From Chimaeribacter californicus (GTDB lineage Bacteria; Pseudomonadota; Gammaproteobacteria; Enterobacterales; Enterobacteriaceae): DNA of 64,000 bases. A program made the translations under genes and the position numbers. Below, one piece after another: positions 12,733 to 21,520 of the stretch. How positions within the stretch are numbered: the first letter of the stretch is position 1; each line of letters starts with the position of its first letter. The notes below the pieces were generated by a model, which was not told the DNA's origin, did not search any database, and saw nothing but the letters and a program-made list of their open reading frames with translations. Location of the stretch: positions 62,001 to 126,000 of the forward strand of contig NZ_PJZF01000003.1 of assembly GCF_002858675.1 (NCBI RefSeq), read 5' to 3'.

Positions 12733-13114
12733 AATTACCTGTTAATAACATGATATAAAGTCGTGCCTGTTTTCATTACCGGGCACACAGAAAGGGATAA
12801 ATTCCCTTTACCAAATCCGCGTCAATATTACGGCAACAGCGGGTGATAAACCGGGGAATTAACGTAACGCCACGTGTCATCTCTTTTTATGGTTAATAAA
12901 GTATAACCAGAGGTTTCGTATTATTTGTCATGTGAATAATTATAATCCGCTATATAAATAGCCCGGATATTTATTCCCCTTTTGCGGGTGGCGCAGCATA
13001 TTGGCCGTTTGTCTGATTTTTGGTTCCCGGTGCCGCCCGGCCCCCTATCGCCCGGCAGAGTTGCCCAAGTGCCGCTACAGTTAAGGAGGTCTTCCTCATA
13101 AAAAGGATAAAACT
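12733..13114. promoter_or_regulatory. Intergenic region with unusual ribosome-site layout
   Basis: About 380 bases without a gene between two divergent genes. The last 35 bases hold TAAGGAGGT, a perfect match to the 16S anti-Shine-Dalgarno sequence, 25 bases before the GTG start, and a second AAGGAT close to it. No start codon stands at the right distance from the first site, so it may be a standby site or the remnant of a leader peptide. Confidence 0.4.
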
Positions 13115-14386
13115 GTGAAAGCACTTACTTATCACGGCCCCTATAAGGTCAGTGTTGATAACGTCGCCGACCCCGGGATCGTCGATCAGGATGACATTAT
13201 CCTGCGGGTTACCGCCACCGCCATCTGTGGCTCCGATTTGCACCTCTATCGCGGCAAGATCCCTAAAACCGAACATGGTGATATTTTCGGCCATGAGTTT
13301 ATGGGTGAAGTGGTCGAAGCCGGGCGTGATGTCACGGCAGTGCAGAAAGGCGACCGGGTCGTTATCCCGTTTGTGATCGCCTGTGGTGACTGTTTCTTCT
13401 GCCGGATGCAGCAGTTTGCCGCCTGCGAAACCACCAACACCGGCCGTGGCGCCATCATCAATAAGAAGCAGATCCCACCGCCGGCCGCGCTGTTCGGTTT
13501 CAGCCACCTTTATGGCGGCATTCCCGGCGGCCAGGCGGAATATGTGCGCGTGCCGAAAGCCAATACCGGGCCGTTCAAGGTGCCGGATATCCTTTCGGAT
13601 GACAAAGTGCTGTTCCTCTCCGACATCCTGCCCACCGCCTGGCAGGCAGTGAAAAACGCCCAGGTCGGCAAAGGTTCCCGGGTGGCGATTTTCGGTGCCG
13701 GGCCGGTCGGCCTGCTCAGCGCCGCCTGTGCGCGGATGCTGGGTGCCGAGCAGATTTTCATGATCGACCACCACCCCTACCGGCTGGCGTTTGCGCAAGA
13801 GCGCTATGGCGTGATCCCGGTGAATTTCGACGAAACCGATGACCCGGCCGCCGCGATCATTGAGCAGACGCCGGGCAACCGTGGCGTGGATGCGGTGATC
13901 GATGCCGTAGGCTTTGAGGCCAAAGGCAGCACCACCGAAACCATCCTGACCAACCTGAAACTGGAAGGCAGCAGCGGTAAGGCGTTACGCCAGTGCATCG
14001 CCGCCGTACGACGCGGCGGCATCGTCAGCGTGCCGGGCGTCTATGCCGGCTTTATCCACGGTTTCCTGTTCGGTGATGCGTTCGACAAAGGGCTGACCTT
14101 CAAAATGGGCCAGACCCACGTCCACGCCTACCTGCCGGAGCTGCTGCCGCTGATTGAGCAGGGGCTGCTGAAACCGGAAGAGATCATTACCCATAAGCTG
14201 TCGCTGGATGATGCCGCCAAAGGCTACGAGATTTTCGAGAAGAAAGAGGAAGAGTGCCGCAAGGTGATCCTGGTGCCGGAGACGGTCGCGATGCCGGAAC
14301 CGTTGACTACCACCGCCGCCATCGAAAATGGCCCGGCCATTGTGGACACCCCGCCGCTGGTGACGCCGAAACCCGTGGTGCCGTGA
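13115..14386 (+). CDS. Zinc-dependent dehydrogenase, formaldehyde-dehydrogenase-like (MDR family)
   Basis: 423 residues of the medium-chain dehydrogenase family. Catalytic zinc ligands are in AICGSDLHL and GHEFMGEV; the structural zinc site is [15 protein letters not shown]; the NAD-binding loop is [14 protein letters not shown]. The long form with [20 protein letters not shown] resembles the glutathione-independent formaldehyde dehydrogenase (FdhA-like) subgroup. The substrate cannot be fixed from sequence. The GTG start is supported by AAGGAT six to eight bases upstream. The last 35 residues are a low-complexity tail rich in P, T, V and A, beyond the normal end of the domain. A bidirectional terminator follows. 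Confidence 0.85.
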   Translation: MKALTYHGPYKVSVDNVADPGIVDQDDIILRVTATAICGSDLHLYRGKIPKTEHGDIFGHEFMGEVVEAGRDVTAVQKGDRVVIPFVIACGDCFFCRMQQFAACETTNTGRGAIINKKQIPPPAALFGFSHLYGGIPGGQAEYVRVPKANTGPFKVPDILSDDKVLFLSDILPTAWQAVKNAQVGKGSRVAIFGAGPVGLLSAACARMLGAEQIFMIDHHPYRLAFAQERYGVIPVNFDETDDPAAAIIEQTPGNRGVDAVIDAVGFEAKGSTTETILTNLKLEGSSGKALRQCIAAVRRGGIVSVPGVYAGFIHGFLFGDAFDKGLTFKMGQTHVHAYLPELLPLIEQGLLKPEEIITHKLSLDDAAKGYEIFEKKEEECRKVILVPETVAMPEPLTTTAAIENGPAIVDTPPLVTPKPVVP

Positions 14387-14403
14387 TCTCTCCTGCGCCA
14401 TAA

Positions 14404-14429
14404 AAAAAGCCCGCTGATGCGGGCTTTTT
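14404..14429. terminator. Bidirectional terminator
   Basis: AAAAAGCCCGC-TGAT-GCGGGCTTTTT is a perfect stem with A and T runs on both sides. It serves the dehydrogenase gene on the plus strand and the isomerase gene on the minus strand. Confidence 0.93.
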
Positions 14430-14467
14430 ATCGGGTTCGCGGGGCGGTTATGCCTGGCCCAGGACTA

Positions 14468-15112
14468 TTACGCCTGGCCCAGAACTTCACGCACGTAAGC
14501 TTCGATCTCTTTATCCCGGCAGTTCTCAAAGAAGCACTGCTGGAAGCGCTCGCCGCTGACGGCGGTTTTCACCAGTTCCGGGTCGAGGGCGCGCAGCGTC
14601 TCCACGCAGCCGCCTTTCAGCATGCTGGTTTTCACCTGGTTCAGGATGCCCGCATTGCGCACCTGCGGCTCTTTGCGCTCCGGTGGGTAGCCCGCGCCGC
14701 GCTCGCCGGTAAAGGCTTTCTCAAAGATATAGCGCACATTCAGCTCGGCGCCCCAGCCAAAGCCCTTGGCAAACGGCAGCGCCAGCGCGTTGCCGTTATT
14801 GATCTGCGCAAACAGGAAGGCGTCTGCCGGGTCGATGCAGTAACCGCAACTGACGCCGGGGTGCAGGTTCAGGGAGAGCAGCGCGCCCTGCCCGGTGCCG
14901 CAACCACTCACCACGAAGTCTACGGCTTTTGAGTTCAGCAGCAGGCTCGCCATGATGCCCAGATGAATGTACGTCAGGTGATGATCCTGTTCGTCGCTCA
15001 TGCCGACGTTGAACACGCTGTGCTCTTTTTCATTCGCCACCTCAGTGAGCTGTTTCAATACCACGGCGTTTTTGGCCGCCTGGCTGTTTTCCATCATCAG
15101 TGCAATGTTCAT
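14468..15112 (-). CDS. RpiB/LacAB-family sugar isomerase (DhuI-like)
   Basis: 214 residues. The RpiB-family phosphate/sugar loop is seen in DFVVSGCGTGQGALLSLN and the later INNGNALALPFAKGFGWGAE. ATG at 15112 is chosen because GGAG lies just upstream; the frame extends seven codons further without one. RpiB-type isomerases of this size paired with a KduD-like reductase act on the unsaturated uronate product 4-deoxy-L-threo-5-hexosulose uronate in streptococci (DhuI/DhuD), replacing the unrelated KduI. Its position 58 bases after kduD and downstream of a KdgR box supports that role here; the assignment is by family and context. Confidence 0.8.
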   Translation of the reverse strand: MNIALMMENSQAAKNAVVLKQLTEVANEKEHSVFNVGMSDEQDHHLTYIHLGIMASLLLNSKAVDFVVSGCGTGQGALLSLNLHPGVSCGYCIDPADAFLFAQINNGNALALPFAKGFGWGAELNVRYIFEKAFTGERGAGYPPERKEPQVRNAGILNQVKTSMLKGGCVETLRALDPELVKTAVSGERFQQCFFENCRDKEIEAYVREVLGQA

Positions 15113-15190
15113 CTTTCTCTCCTCTGGGCGCACAGTCTGCCGCGCCCGGTGTGTTGAGTGGCCCCGGCTGACGCCGCGGCCGCAGAAGGG

Positions 15191-15985
15191 TTAACGTGCC
15201 AGCCACCCGCCGTCGACAGCAATAGTGTAGCCGTTGATGTAGTCGGACGCCGGGGAGGCGAGGAACACCACCGGCCCCATCAGATCCTGCGGCAGGCCCC
15301 AGCGGCCCGCCGGGATGCGCCCGAGGATCTCCTGGCTGCGCGCTTCGTCCGCACGCAACTGCTGGGTATTGTTGGTCGCCATGTAGCCGGGGGCGATGGC
15401 GTTAACATTGATGCCGTGCTTCGCCCACTCGTTGGCCAGCAGACGGGTTACGCCCATCACCGCGCTTTTGGAGGCGGTGTAAGACGGCACCCGGATGCCG
15501 CCCTGGAAGGAGAGCATTGAGGCGATGTTGATGATTTTGCCGCCCTCCCCCTGGGCGATAAACTGCTTCGCCACCGTCTGCGCCATAAAGAACACCGCTT
15601 TGATGTTGATGTTCATCACGTCGTCCCAGTCTTTTTCGCTGAATGACAGCGCATCTTCGCGGCGGATGATGCCGGCGTTGTTGACCAGCACGTCGATGCG
15701 GCCGAACTCCGCCACCGCACGGCTCACCAGATCGGGAATGATGCTGGTGTCACGCAAATCACCGGTAAGGCTGAGGAAGCGGCGGCCAAGCGCCGTGACC
15801 TGCTGCCCGGTCTCGGTTGGTTCCACAATGTTCACGCCGATAATGTCACACCCGGCCTGCGCCAGGCCGAGCGCCATGCCCTGCCCCAGCCCGGTGTCAC
15901 AGCCGGTGACCAGCGCCACCTTGTTTTGCAAGGAGAAGCTTTGCAGCGAAAAGTTCTGCTGAGAAGACGTATCAAGACTCATCAT
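15191..15985 (-). CDS. kduD: 2-dehydro-3-deoxy-D-gluconate 5-dehydrogenase KduD
   Basis: 264-residue short-chain dehydrogenase. The NAD loop TGCDTGLGQGMA, the NNAGI motif, and the catalytic serine, tyrosine and lysine (IASMLS, YTASKSA) are all present. The sequence follows KduD closely (ANEWAKHGINVNAIAPGYMATNNT, GRIPAGRWG). It converts 2,5-diketo-3-deoxygluconate to 2-keto-3-deoxygluconate in breakdown of pectin, alginate-like or glycosaminoglycan uronates. GAGGG five bases before the ATG supports the start. A KdgR box lies upstream at 16069-16087, and the likely isomerase partner is the next gene. Confidence 0.93.
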   Translation of the reverse strand: MMSLDTSSQQNFSLQSFSLQNKVALVTGCDTGLGQGMALGLAQAGCDIIGVNIVEPTETGQQVTALGRRFLSLTGDLRDTSIIPDLVSRAVAEFGRIDVLVNNAGIIRREDALSFSEKDWDDVMNINIKAVFFMAQTVAKQFIAQGEGGKIINIASMLSFQGGIRVPSYTASKSAVMGVTRLLANEWAKHGINVNAIAPGYMATNNTQQLRADEARSQEILGRIPAGRWGLPQDLMGPVVFLASPASDYINGYTIAVDGGWLAR

Positions 15986-16068
15986 AATTCCCTCGTTGTG
16001 CCGCCGCCCCCGCGGGGCCGCTTAGTTGTCACGCATCCTAACGCAAATAAAAAGGGGCGACAAATTAA

Positions 16069-16087
16069 AATAAAACATCGTTTCATT
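16069..16087 (-). promoter_or_regulatory. KdgR operator upstream of kduD
   Basis: AATAAAACATCGTTTCATT matches the KdgR consensus (AATGAAACA-N-TGTTTCATT) at about 17 of 19 positions. It lies 84 bases upstream of kduD, in the gap after the transporter gene, so kduD and the isomerase gene probably have their own promoter, released by 2-keto-3-deoxygluconate. Confidence 0.75.
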
Positions 16088-16132
16088 TTTTTTGAGGTGC
16101 ATCAGAAATTTCGCCCGTGCACCGTTCTGCGG

Positions 16133-17707
16133 TTAAGGGTGCAGCGGCGGCACCTCTGCGGGTTTGGCCGGTGAAACCCTGAGCATTTTCCGGCAGACGG
16201 CGCTGTTGCCCCAGCACTCCTCATAGCGGTAGCCGATCAGGTTCTCCATCACCGCGCGCGTTGCAGGGGTGACATCCGCGATGCGGCCGCCCTGTTTAAT
16301 CCGCGCCACCTCATTGAGCACCACCAGGTGGGTTTCACGGTTGAGTTTCATCTGCTTGCTGAACGCCATCGCCACCAGTGCCAGTGCGATGACGCCGATG
16401 CCGAACACCAGCGCAATCGCCATCACAGCGCTTTCCGGCTGGGTATGGGATTTGGACTGGAAGCCGTAGTAGCTGAGGATGGCGCCCATCACGAACACAA
16501 TCACCGAGCGCATCAGCTTGCCGGAGAAGGTCATCGCCCCGGCGTAGATGCCTTCGCGGCGGCGGCCGGTAAAGGCTTCATCCACATCGGCCAGGAAGGT
16601 GTAGACCGTCCAGGGGATGTAATAGACGCCGCCGGTGCCGATGCCGAACACCACCGTGATGCCGAGCATCACCGCCGTGGCGTAGGCCGCCGGCAGGTGC
16701 ATAAAGTAGAGCAGCGTGTAACAACTCACCGAGAACACCACGATGCCCAGCGCCAGGATGTAGGGTTTGCTGAAGCCCTTTTTCACGCACAGCGCGATAA
16801 ACAGCGCGGTGGAGAAGAGTTGCAGGATGGAGTTCAGGCTGTTCAGCCCGGCCACCATCGCCGGGTCATACTGCAACACGAAAATCACAAAGTAAGTGAA
16901 CACTGACGCGAACAGCCACTCCGCGCCGAAACCGAACAGGTACATGCCGAGGTGCTTACGGAACACCCGCAGGTGGAAGGTGGAGATCATGTCGCGCACC
17001 AGAGACAGCATGGTCTGCGCGAGGCTCTTTTTATGCAGATCCAGCGGGCGCAGCTCTTTCACATCGCGCTCCCAGCTGGAAAGGTAGAGCAGGCCGATGG
17101 CGATAAACAGGATCGCGCCGTAGGTCAGGCCGGTATAGAAGAACGGTTGCGCCGACGCTTTGCCGTAGATCAGGATGAACTGGCCGGGGATAAACGCGGC
17201 CAGGAAGTTGGCCATTTTGCCGAAAATCGCTTTATAACCGGTGAGTTTCGAGCGCACCGCGAAGTGGGTGGTCATCTCGGTGGCCAGCGTTTCATAGGGC
17301 ACCATCACCGAGGTGTAGATCAGCTCAAAAATCACGTAGGTCGAGAGGTAGTACCAGAAGCCGAAGCCCTCGACCCACAGCAGCGGGTAGAACAGCATCA
17401 GCGGCGCGCCAATCAGCAGGAAGAAGCGGCGGCGGCCGAATACCTTGCCGAGCCGGGTATGGCCGAAGTTGTCGGTGAGGTAGCCCATCAGCGGATTACT
17501 GATGGCGTCAATGATGCTGGCGACTGAGAAAATCGCCGACGCTTCCAGCAGCGTCAGCCCGCAAAAGGTGGTGTAGAAATAGAGCAGCCAGGCCCCGGCA
17601 ATCGCCAGCGCCCCACTGCCCAACAGGTTTCCGCCGCCATACGCCAACAGGTGCCGCACATAAATCGGGCGTTCCGCCGGGCCGGGCTGCACATCGTGCA
17701 TCTTCAT
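16133..17707 (-). CDS. GPH-family (MFS superfamily) uronate/glycoside symporter
   Basis: About 524 residues with twelve hydrophobic segments. Typical GPH (glycoside-pentoside-hexuronide:cation symporter) features are the first helix region YGGGNLLGSGALAIAGAW, the loop DAISNPLMGYLTDN and RRRFFLLIGAP. The start at 17707 (MKMHDVQPG) has GGCGG upstream and lies 30 bases after the promoter predicted here. The first gene of the uronate unit, it probably brings in an unsaturated disaccharide or uronate for the enzymes encoded downstream. The soluble C-terminal tail of about 70 residues (ECWGNSAVCRKMLRVSP) is common in this subgroup. The substrate is inferred from neighbours. Confidence 0.85.
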   Translation of the reverse strand: MKMHDVQPGPAERPIYVRHLLAYGGGNLLGSGALAIAGAWLLYFYTTFCGLTLLEASAIFSVASIIDAISNPLMGYLTDNFGHTRLGKVFGRRRFFLLIGAPLMLFYPLLWVEGFGFWYYLSTYVIFELIYTSVMVPYETLATEMTTHFAVRSKLTGYKAIFGKMANFLAAFIPGQFILIYGKASAQPFFYTGLTYGAILFIAIGLLYLSSWERDVKELRPLDLHKKSLAQTMLSLVRDMISTFHLRVFRKHLGMYLFGFGAEWLFASVFTYFVIFVLQYDPAMVAGLNSLNSILQLFSTALFIALCVKKGFSKPYILALGIVVFSVSCYTLLYFMHLPAAYATAVMLGITVVFGIGTGGVYYIPWTVYTFLADVDEAFTGRRREGIYAGAMTFSGKLMRSVIVFVMGAILSYYGFQSKSHTQPESAVMAIALVFGIGVIALALVAMAFSKQMKLNRETHLVVLNEVARIKQGGRIADVTPATRAVMENLIGYRYEECWGNSAVCRKMLRVSPAKPAEVPPLHP

Positions 17708-17743
17708 ATTGAACCGCCGTTTCGTTTTTGTTGAATTGGCGTT

Positions 17744-17786
17744 TTTATACTTAGGGCGCACGCAGATTGATGTGAAAGCAATCACA
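17744..17786 (-). promoter_or_regulatory. Class II CRP-dependent promoter of the transporter
   Basis: On the minus strand a -10 box TATAAA covers 17749-17744. A perfect CRP palindrome TGTGA-AAGCAA-TCACA covers 17771-17786 and is centred at 17778.5, about 41.5 bases before the expected start site near 17737, the class II position. A weaker KdgR-like element overlaps the ribosome site at 17710-17726. Confidence 0.75.
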
Positions 17787-17797
17787 GTTAGTGACAC

Positions 17798-18183
17798 ATG
17801 CGGCTACTTTTTACCCATTTTGTGACGCAGGCTAATCAATGGAAATTAAATGGTCATCAGGGCAACGAAATATCCCGCGCGGAAAATTCTCTGCTATACG
17901 CGCGGGCAGCGTTGGCGGTGCGGGGTGATAAATACTTACAGGAGATAAATAAAGCGGCCACTTTTATTAATCATCTCACCTTTTAATTTCCAAAAAATAA
18001 CGTTACGGAAAACAGTAACGGCAAAATGTAATAGTAAAAAACCCACTCCAGATAATAAAAATCCTATTTTTTCTCTTCGCACGATTTGCCGATTTTATTT
18101 ATTTAGCGCAGGCGTAACATCGCGTCTGGAACACCTTAACCGCATATCTCAAAAATGCGTCACACAGCCTAAAGGAGCGTAAT
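17798..18183. other. AT-rich gap before the effector islet
   Basis: About 385 bases with no supported gene. It contains an inverted repeat CGTTAC-N8-GTAACG near 18000-18019 and, at 18172-18177, the AAGGAG ribosome site of the broken effector gene. A 62-codon open frame at its left end has no ribosome site and overlaps the region beside the CRP promoter, so I do not call it. Confidence 0.5.
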
Positions 18184-18546
18184 ATGACATGGATTTATCA
18201 TCAGAGAAGCGGCGAGATTTATCATAACAGCCGCTACATGGGTAAAGGCTACGCCGGGCGCATGACCAATAAAAACAACCCCGACCGCCAGCAGGTAAAA
18301 GGGCTGGGGCCGCTGCCGCAGGGGCGGTACAAAATTATTGGGGTTTCTGAATAAAAGGGGCCGTTAACCATCATTTTAGAACAACAAAAACCTGGCGAGA
18401 GCTTCGGCCGCTCGGCATTCCGCATTCATGGTGAAAGAAGACAGCCACCGGCAGGCTGGGCTTCTGAGGGATGTATCATTTTGAAGCGTAATATAAGAGA
18501 GGCTATCTGGGAGTCTGATGACAGGATGCTGGAGGTGGTGCGATGA
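18184..18546 (+). pseudogene. Broken DUF2778 effector, Tlde1-like (T6SS peptidoglycan toxin)
   Basis: A 120-codon frame from ATG at 18184 (AAGGAG seven bases upstream) is interrupted by one TAA at 18352-18354 after 56 codons, then continues in frame to TGA at 18544-18546. The first part (MTWIYHQRSGEIYHN, then GLGPLPQGRYKIIG) and the second part (GRSAFRIHG, ASEGCIILKRNIREAIW) together match the whole DUF2778 domain, including histidine 82 and catalytic cysteine 97 in SEGCI. Tlde1 effectors are L,D-transpeptidase-like type VI toxins that attack peptidoglycan. Nothing else is damaged, so the break is recent, a sequencing error, or read through. Its stop overlaps the next start by four bases (ATGA), as in effector-immunity pairs. 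Confidence 0.8.
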
Positions 18547-19979
18547 AATCTTGGTTATTCACCCCCCTGCTTCTGCCAGCCCTGGCTTTCGCTGAACCTG
18601 ACTACCCGCCGGTAAACTGGCCGGTATTGATTGATCGCGTAACCTATGCCAGCCCCGGCACCTTACAAACCCTGGATATTCAATTATTTCCGTTAAGGCC
18701 AACACTGGATAAGGGGCATAAAAATGAACTTAACCGTGCGCTGACACTGGCCTTAGTGAAGTCGCCTGCCGCTACGCTTGATGCCCTGAGTGATATAGAC
18801 CTTTTTAGCATCAGTGAAGACAATGCATTTATGCGTTCCTTTACGACCCACGCGGTATGCCGTTTGCCGCAGGTGCGTTATTACGACAAAGCGTCAATTA
18901 CCCGTTATTACCAGCAGGCGACGCGGGTATTAAGCGCCAGTTCCCATAAAAACAGCCAACGCTGTTTGCATATTATGGAGACAGCGATGAACGACCTTAA
19001 CGTGGATGACACGCACGGCGGGATCGCATGGGGAACCGAAAAATATTACGTGACAGCACCCGGCACCCAGGTGCCGGATAACTGGCCGGCACTGATTGAA
19101 CAGGTGACCCGCGGCGACCCGGAGACGTTAAAAACGCTGCCGGAAAAAGTGTTCGCATTTGGGCTGACACTGGATGGTGACCATACTTCACAACTGAATC
19201 ATGCCTTAAGGCTCGCGTTAATTAAGGCAACGCCGCAAACGCTCGACGCGCTAAGCATCATTGATCATCACCAGGCCGGGAAGCATACTGCACTTATTCA
19301 ACGATTCAATACTGACAGCATGTGCACGCTATCAGTGGGTTTTTATTATGATAAGCCCTCTGCCTTCCGCTATTACCAAAAAGCAACACAGGTGCTGAAA
19401 AACAGCAAATACAAAAACAGTCAACACTGTTTATGGTTAATGAGTAAAACCATGGAAGCATTTAACGAGGAGGAGCAGCACGGGGGCATAAAATGGGGCA
19501 CCCGCTTCTACCCGGAACCCGCTACAGCTGTCCCTGATAGCTGGCCAACCTATATCACGCAATTAACGCAGGCTGAACCCGGGGCGATTAAAGCACTGCC
19601 TGATGCGGTGTTTATCACCGGGCCGGTATTGAGTTATGAGCAATTAGTGGAATTTCACATCGCTGCCAGTATTGCCTTAATGAAAGCTCCAGCGCTGATG
19701 CTTGAGGCGTTAATGGTGATTGATGCCTACAGCGGCGACAATCCCCGCATTATCCAGCACTTTGATACCTACACTGTCTGCGGAATACCGAGTGCCATGG
19801 ATCACACCAAAGCCTCGGTTATCCGTTATTACCGGCAGACAAAACAGGGGCTGGAAAAGACGGCCTATCAAAACACGCAACAATGCCTCTGGATGCTGAA
19901 TGAGTCCATGGACGAAATCATGGCCGATGCGGCACGCAGCAACAGTAAATGGGGCACCCTCACCTATCCCACGCAGTAA
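18543..19979 (+). CDS. Exported triple-repeat protein, probable Tldi1-like immunity protein
   Basis: 478 residues with a signal peptide (MKSWLFTPLLLPALAFA) and three tandem repeats of about 140 residues: 25-165, 180-320 and 333-473. Each begins (N/S)WP, has RYY near the middle, then a C-terminal QxCL(H/W) motif, and the first two end HGG-IxWGT while the third ends KWGT. Each repeat has two cysteines exactly 35 residues apart (106/141, 261/296, 413/448), probably a disulphide. Periplasmic location and coupling to a DUF2778 effector gene suggest an immunity protein that protects the cell wall from the toxin. Single-domain immunity proteins are the norm, so the triplication is odd. Function is inferred from context. 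Confidence 0.75.
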   Translation: MKSWLFTPLLLPALAFAEPDYPPVNWPVLIDRVTYASPGTLQTLDIQLFPLRPTLDKGHKNELNRALTLALVKSPAATLDALSDIDLFSISEDNAFMRSFTTHAVCRLPQVRYYDKASITRYYQQATRVLSASSHKNSQRCLHIMETAMNDLNVDDTHGGIAWGTEKYYVTAPGTQVPDNWPALIEQVTRGDPETLKTLPEKVFAFGLTLDGDHTSQLNHALRLALIKATPQTLDALSIIDHHQAGKHTALIQRFNTDSMCTLSVGFYYDKPSAFRYYQKATQVLKNSKYKNSQHCLWLMSKTMEAFNEEEQHGGIKWGTRFYPEPATAVPDSWPTYITQLTQAEPGAIKALPDAVFITGPVLSYEQLVEFHIAASIALMKAPALMLEALMVIDAYSGDNPRIIQHFDTYTVCGIPSAMDHTKASVIRYYRQTKQGLEKTAYQNTQQCLWMLNESMDEIMADAARSNSKWGTLTYPTQ

Positions 19980-20029
19980 AAAGGATGCCGCTTCCTGACA
20001 AGGAAACGGCATCGCAGAATAGAGCAAGG

Positions 20030-21520
20030 TTACGCCGGCCAGCGGTCAAGCTTTATGTTGCGGGTCGGGGCTTTCTCGCGGAATTCGTTGAGCAGCGCTT
20101 TGACGTCCGGGTCGATGTAATGGGCGTTTTCACTCTCCACCATCACCACGCTGTTGTCCGGGATCTCCGCCAGCAGGCTGTGCAGCCGCGGGTTATGCAG
20201 GAAGGTCAGGTTCTGGTGAATGCGCACCACGTAGTGGTCGTCATAGCTGGAGAGTTGCAGCGCGTTTACATGGCTTTTATAGGTGCTGCACAGCAACTGC
20301 GCCAGCAGCCCCAGCCCGATGCCGGCCAGCATCCCGAACAGCATGATCCCGGCCACCGTGGTGACGAACGGGAGAAACTGCGGCCAGCCCTGCTTCCATT
20401 GCATCAGCCATAGCGCGGGGGAGGCCAGTTTATACCCGGTATAGAGCAACACCGCCGCCAACGCTGCCAGCGGGATGGTGTTCAGCATGTCGCTGAAAAA
20501 CAGCCCGCACAGCAACAGCAGCACGCCGTGCAGCAGGATCGAGGCTTTGCTGCGCGCGCCGGTGTTCACATTCACCGAACTGCGCACAATCACGGCAGTG
20601 ATCGGCAAACCGCCCAAAAAACCGCTCAGGGCGTTGCCGATCCCCTGCGCGCGCATCTCTTTGTCCGGCGACGGTACCGGGACCTGCTCTTTCAGCTTCT
20701 TCAGCGCCTCCTGGCTCAGCAGGGTTTCCAGGCTGGCCACCAGCGCCAGAGTGACGGCCACCATATACACCGCCGGGTTTTGCCACGCCTGCCAGTCCGG
20801 CCGCTCCAGCTGGGCAGTCAACTCGCTCAGGCTATTGAACGCCGGCAGGGAGATGCGCGGCATCACGCCCTCCGGCAACCACCGCTCGCCAAATACCACC
20901 GCCAGGCTGCCCCACAGCACGGCCACCAGCGGGCCGGGAATGTAGGCCAGCAGCGGGATGCGCCGGAACGGCGCGGTGGTCCACAGCCACATAATCAACA
21001 GCGCCACCAGCGCGATGATCAGCGCCGGTGCGGAAAGCACCGCTGCACCACTGGCCAGCGCGCCCAGCCCCTGCCCCTCCGGCAGGCCCATCGCCACCGG
21101 GATCTGCTGCACAATCAGCAACAGCCCGATCGCCACCAGCATCCCCTGGATCACCGTCCCGGGGATAAGCGTGATAAAGCGCCCGGCGCGGGCGATACCG
21201 AGCATAATCTGTAACATCCCGGCCAGGATCAGCGCGAACAGCAATGCCGGAAAACTGCCCAGCGTCTCCATTGCGGCGGTGACAATCGTCACCAGCCCGG
21301 CCGCCGGGCCGCTGACGGCAAAGCGGGATGGGCTGAATACCGTCACCACCAGCCCGCCGATGACGCCGGTCAACAACCCGACGAACGGCGGCAGGCCGCT
21401 GGCCTGGGCAATGCCGAGGCAGAGCGGCAACGCCACCAGAAACACCACCAGCCCGGCCGGAATATCATGGCGCAGCGTCGAAGCACCGGCCGGGGTCTGG
21501 GTCAGGGTCGAGTCACTCAT
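20030..21520 (-). CDS. SulP-family anion transporter (probable bicarbonate)
   Basis: About 496 residues with 10-12 membrane segments. SulP marks include LPLCLGIAQASGLPPFVGL, the SGPAAGL loop, and GNALSGFLGGLPITAVIVRSS. A short C-terminal cytoplasmic STAS-like end follows (VVRIHQNLTFLHN, DNSVVMVESENAHYIDPDV). ATG at 21520 is chosen because GGAGG lies seven bases upstream; it overlaps the end of the carbonic anhydrase gene by eight bases. Pairing with a carbonic anhydrase is typical of SulP proteins that carry bicarbonate rather than sulphate. Confidence 0.88.
   Translation of the reverse strand: MSDSTLTQTPAGASTLRHDIPAGLVVFLVALPLCLGIAQASGLPPFVGLLTGVIGGLVVTVFSPSRFAVSGPAAGLVTIVTAAMETLGSFPALLFALILAGMLQIMLGIARAGRFITLIPGTVIQGMLVAIGLLLIVQQIPVAMGLPEGQGLGALASGAAVLSAPALIIALVALLIMWLWTTAPFRRIPLLAYIPGPLVAVLWGSLAVVFGERWLPEGVMPRISLPAFNSLSELTAQLERPDWQAWQNPAVYMVAVTLALVASLETLLSQEALKKLKEQVPVPSPDKEMRAQGIGNALSGFLGGLPITAVIVRSSVNVNTGARSKASILLHGVLLLLCGLFFSDMLNTIPLAALAAVLLYTGYKLASPALWLMQWKQGWPQFLPFVTTVAGIMLFGMLAGIGLGLLAQLLCSTYKSHVNALQLSSYDDHYVVRIHQNLTFLHNPRLHSLLAEIPDNSVVMVESENAHYIDPDVKALLNEFREKAPTRNIKLDRWPA

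Noticed and set aside
12971..13798. 275-codon minus-strand frame opposite the zinc dehydrogenase
   Set aside because: No domain; the plus-strand gene has all zinc and NAD motifs.
17798..17986. 62-codon plus-strand frame beside the transporter promoter
   Set aside because: No ribosome site, and the composition does not look coding.
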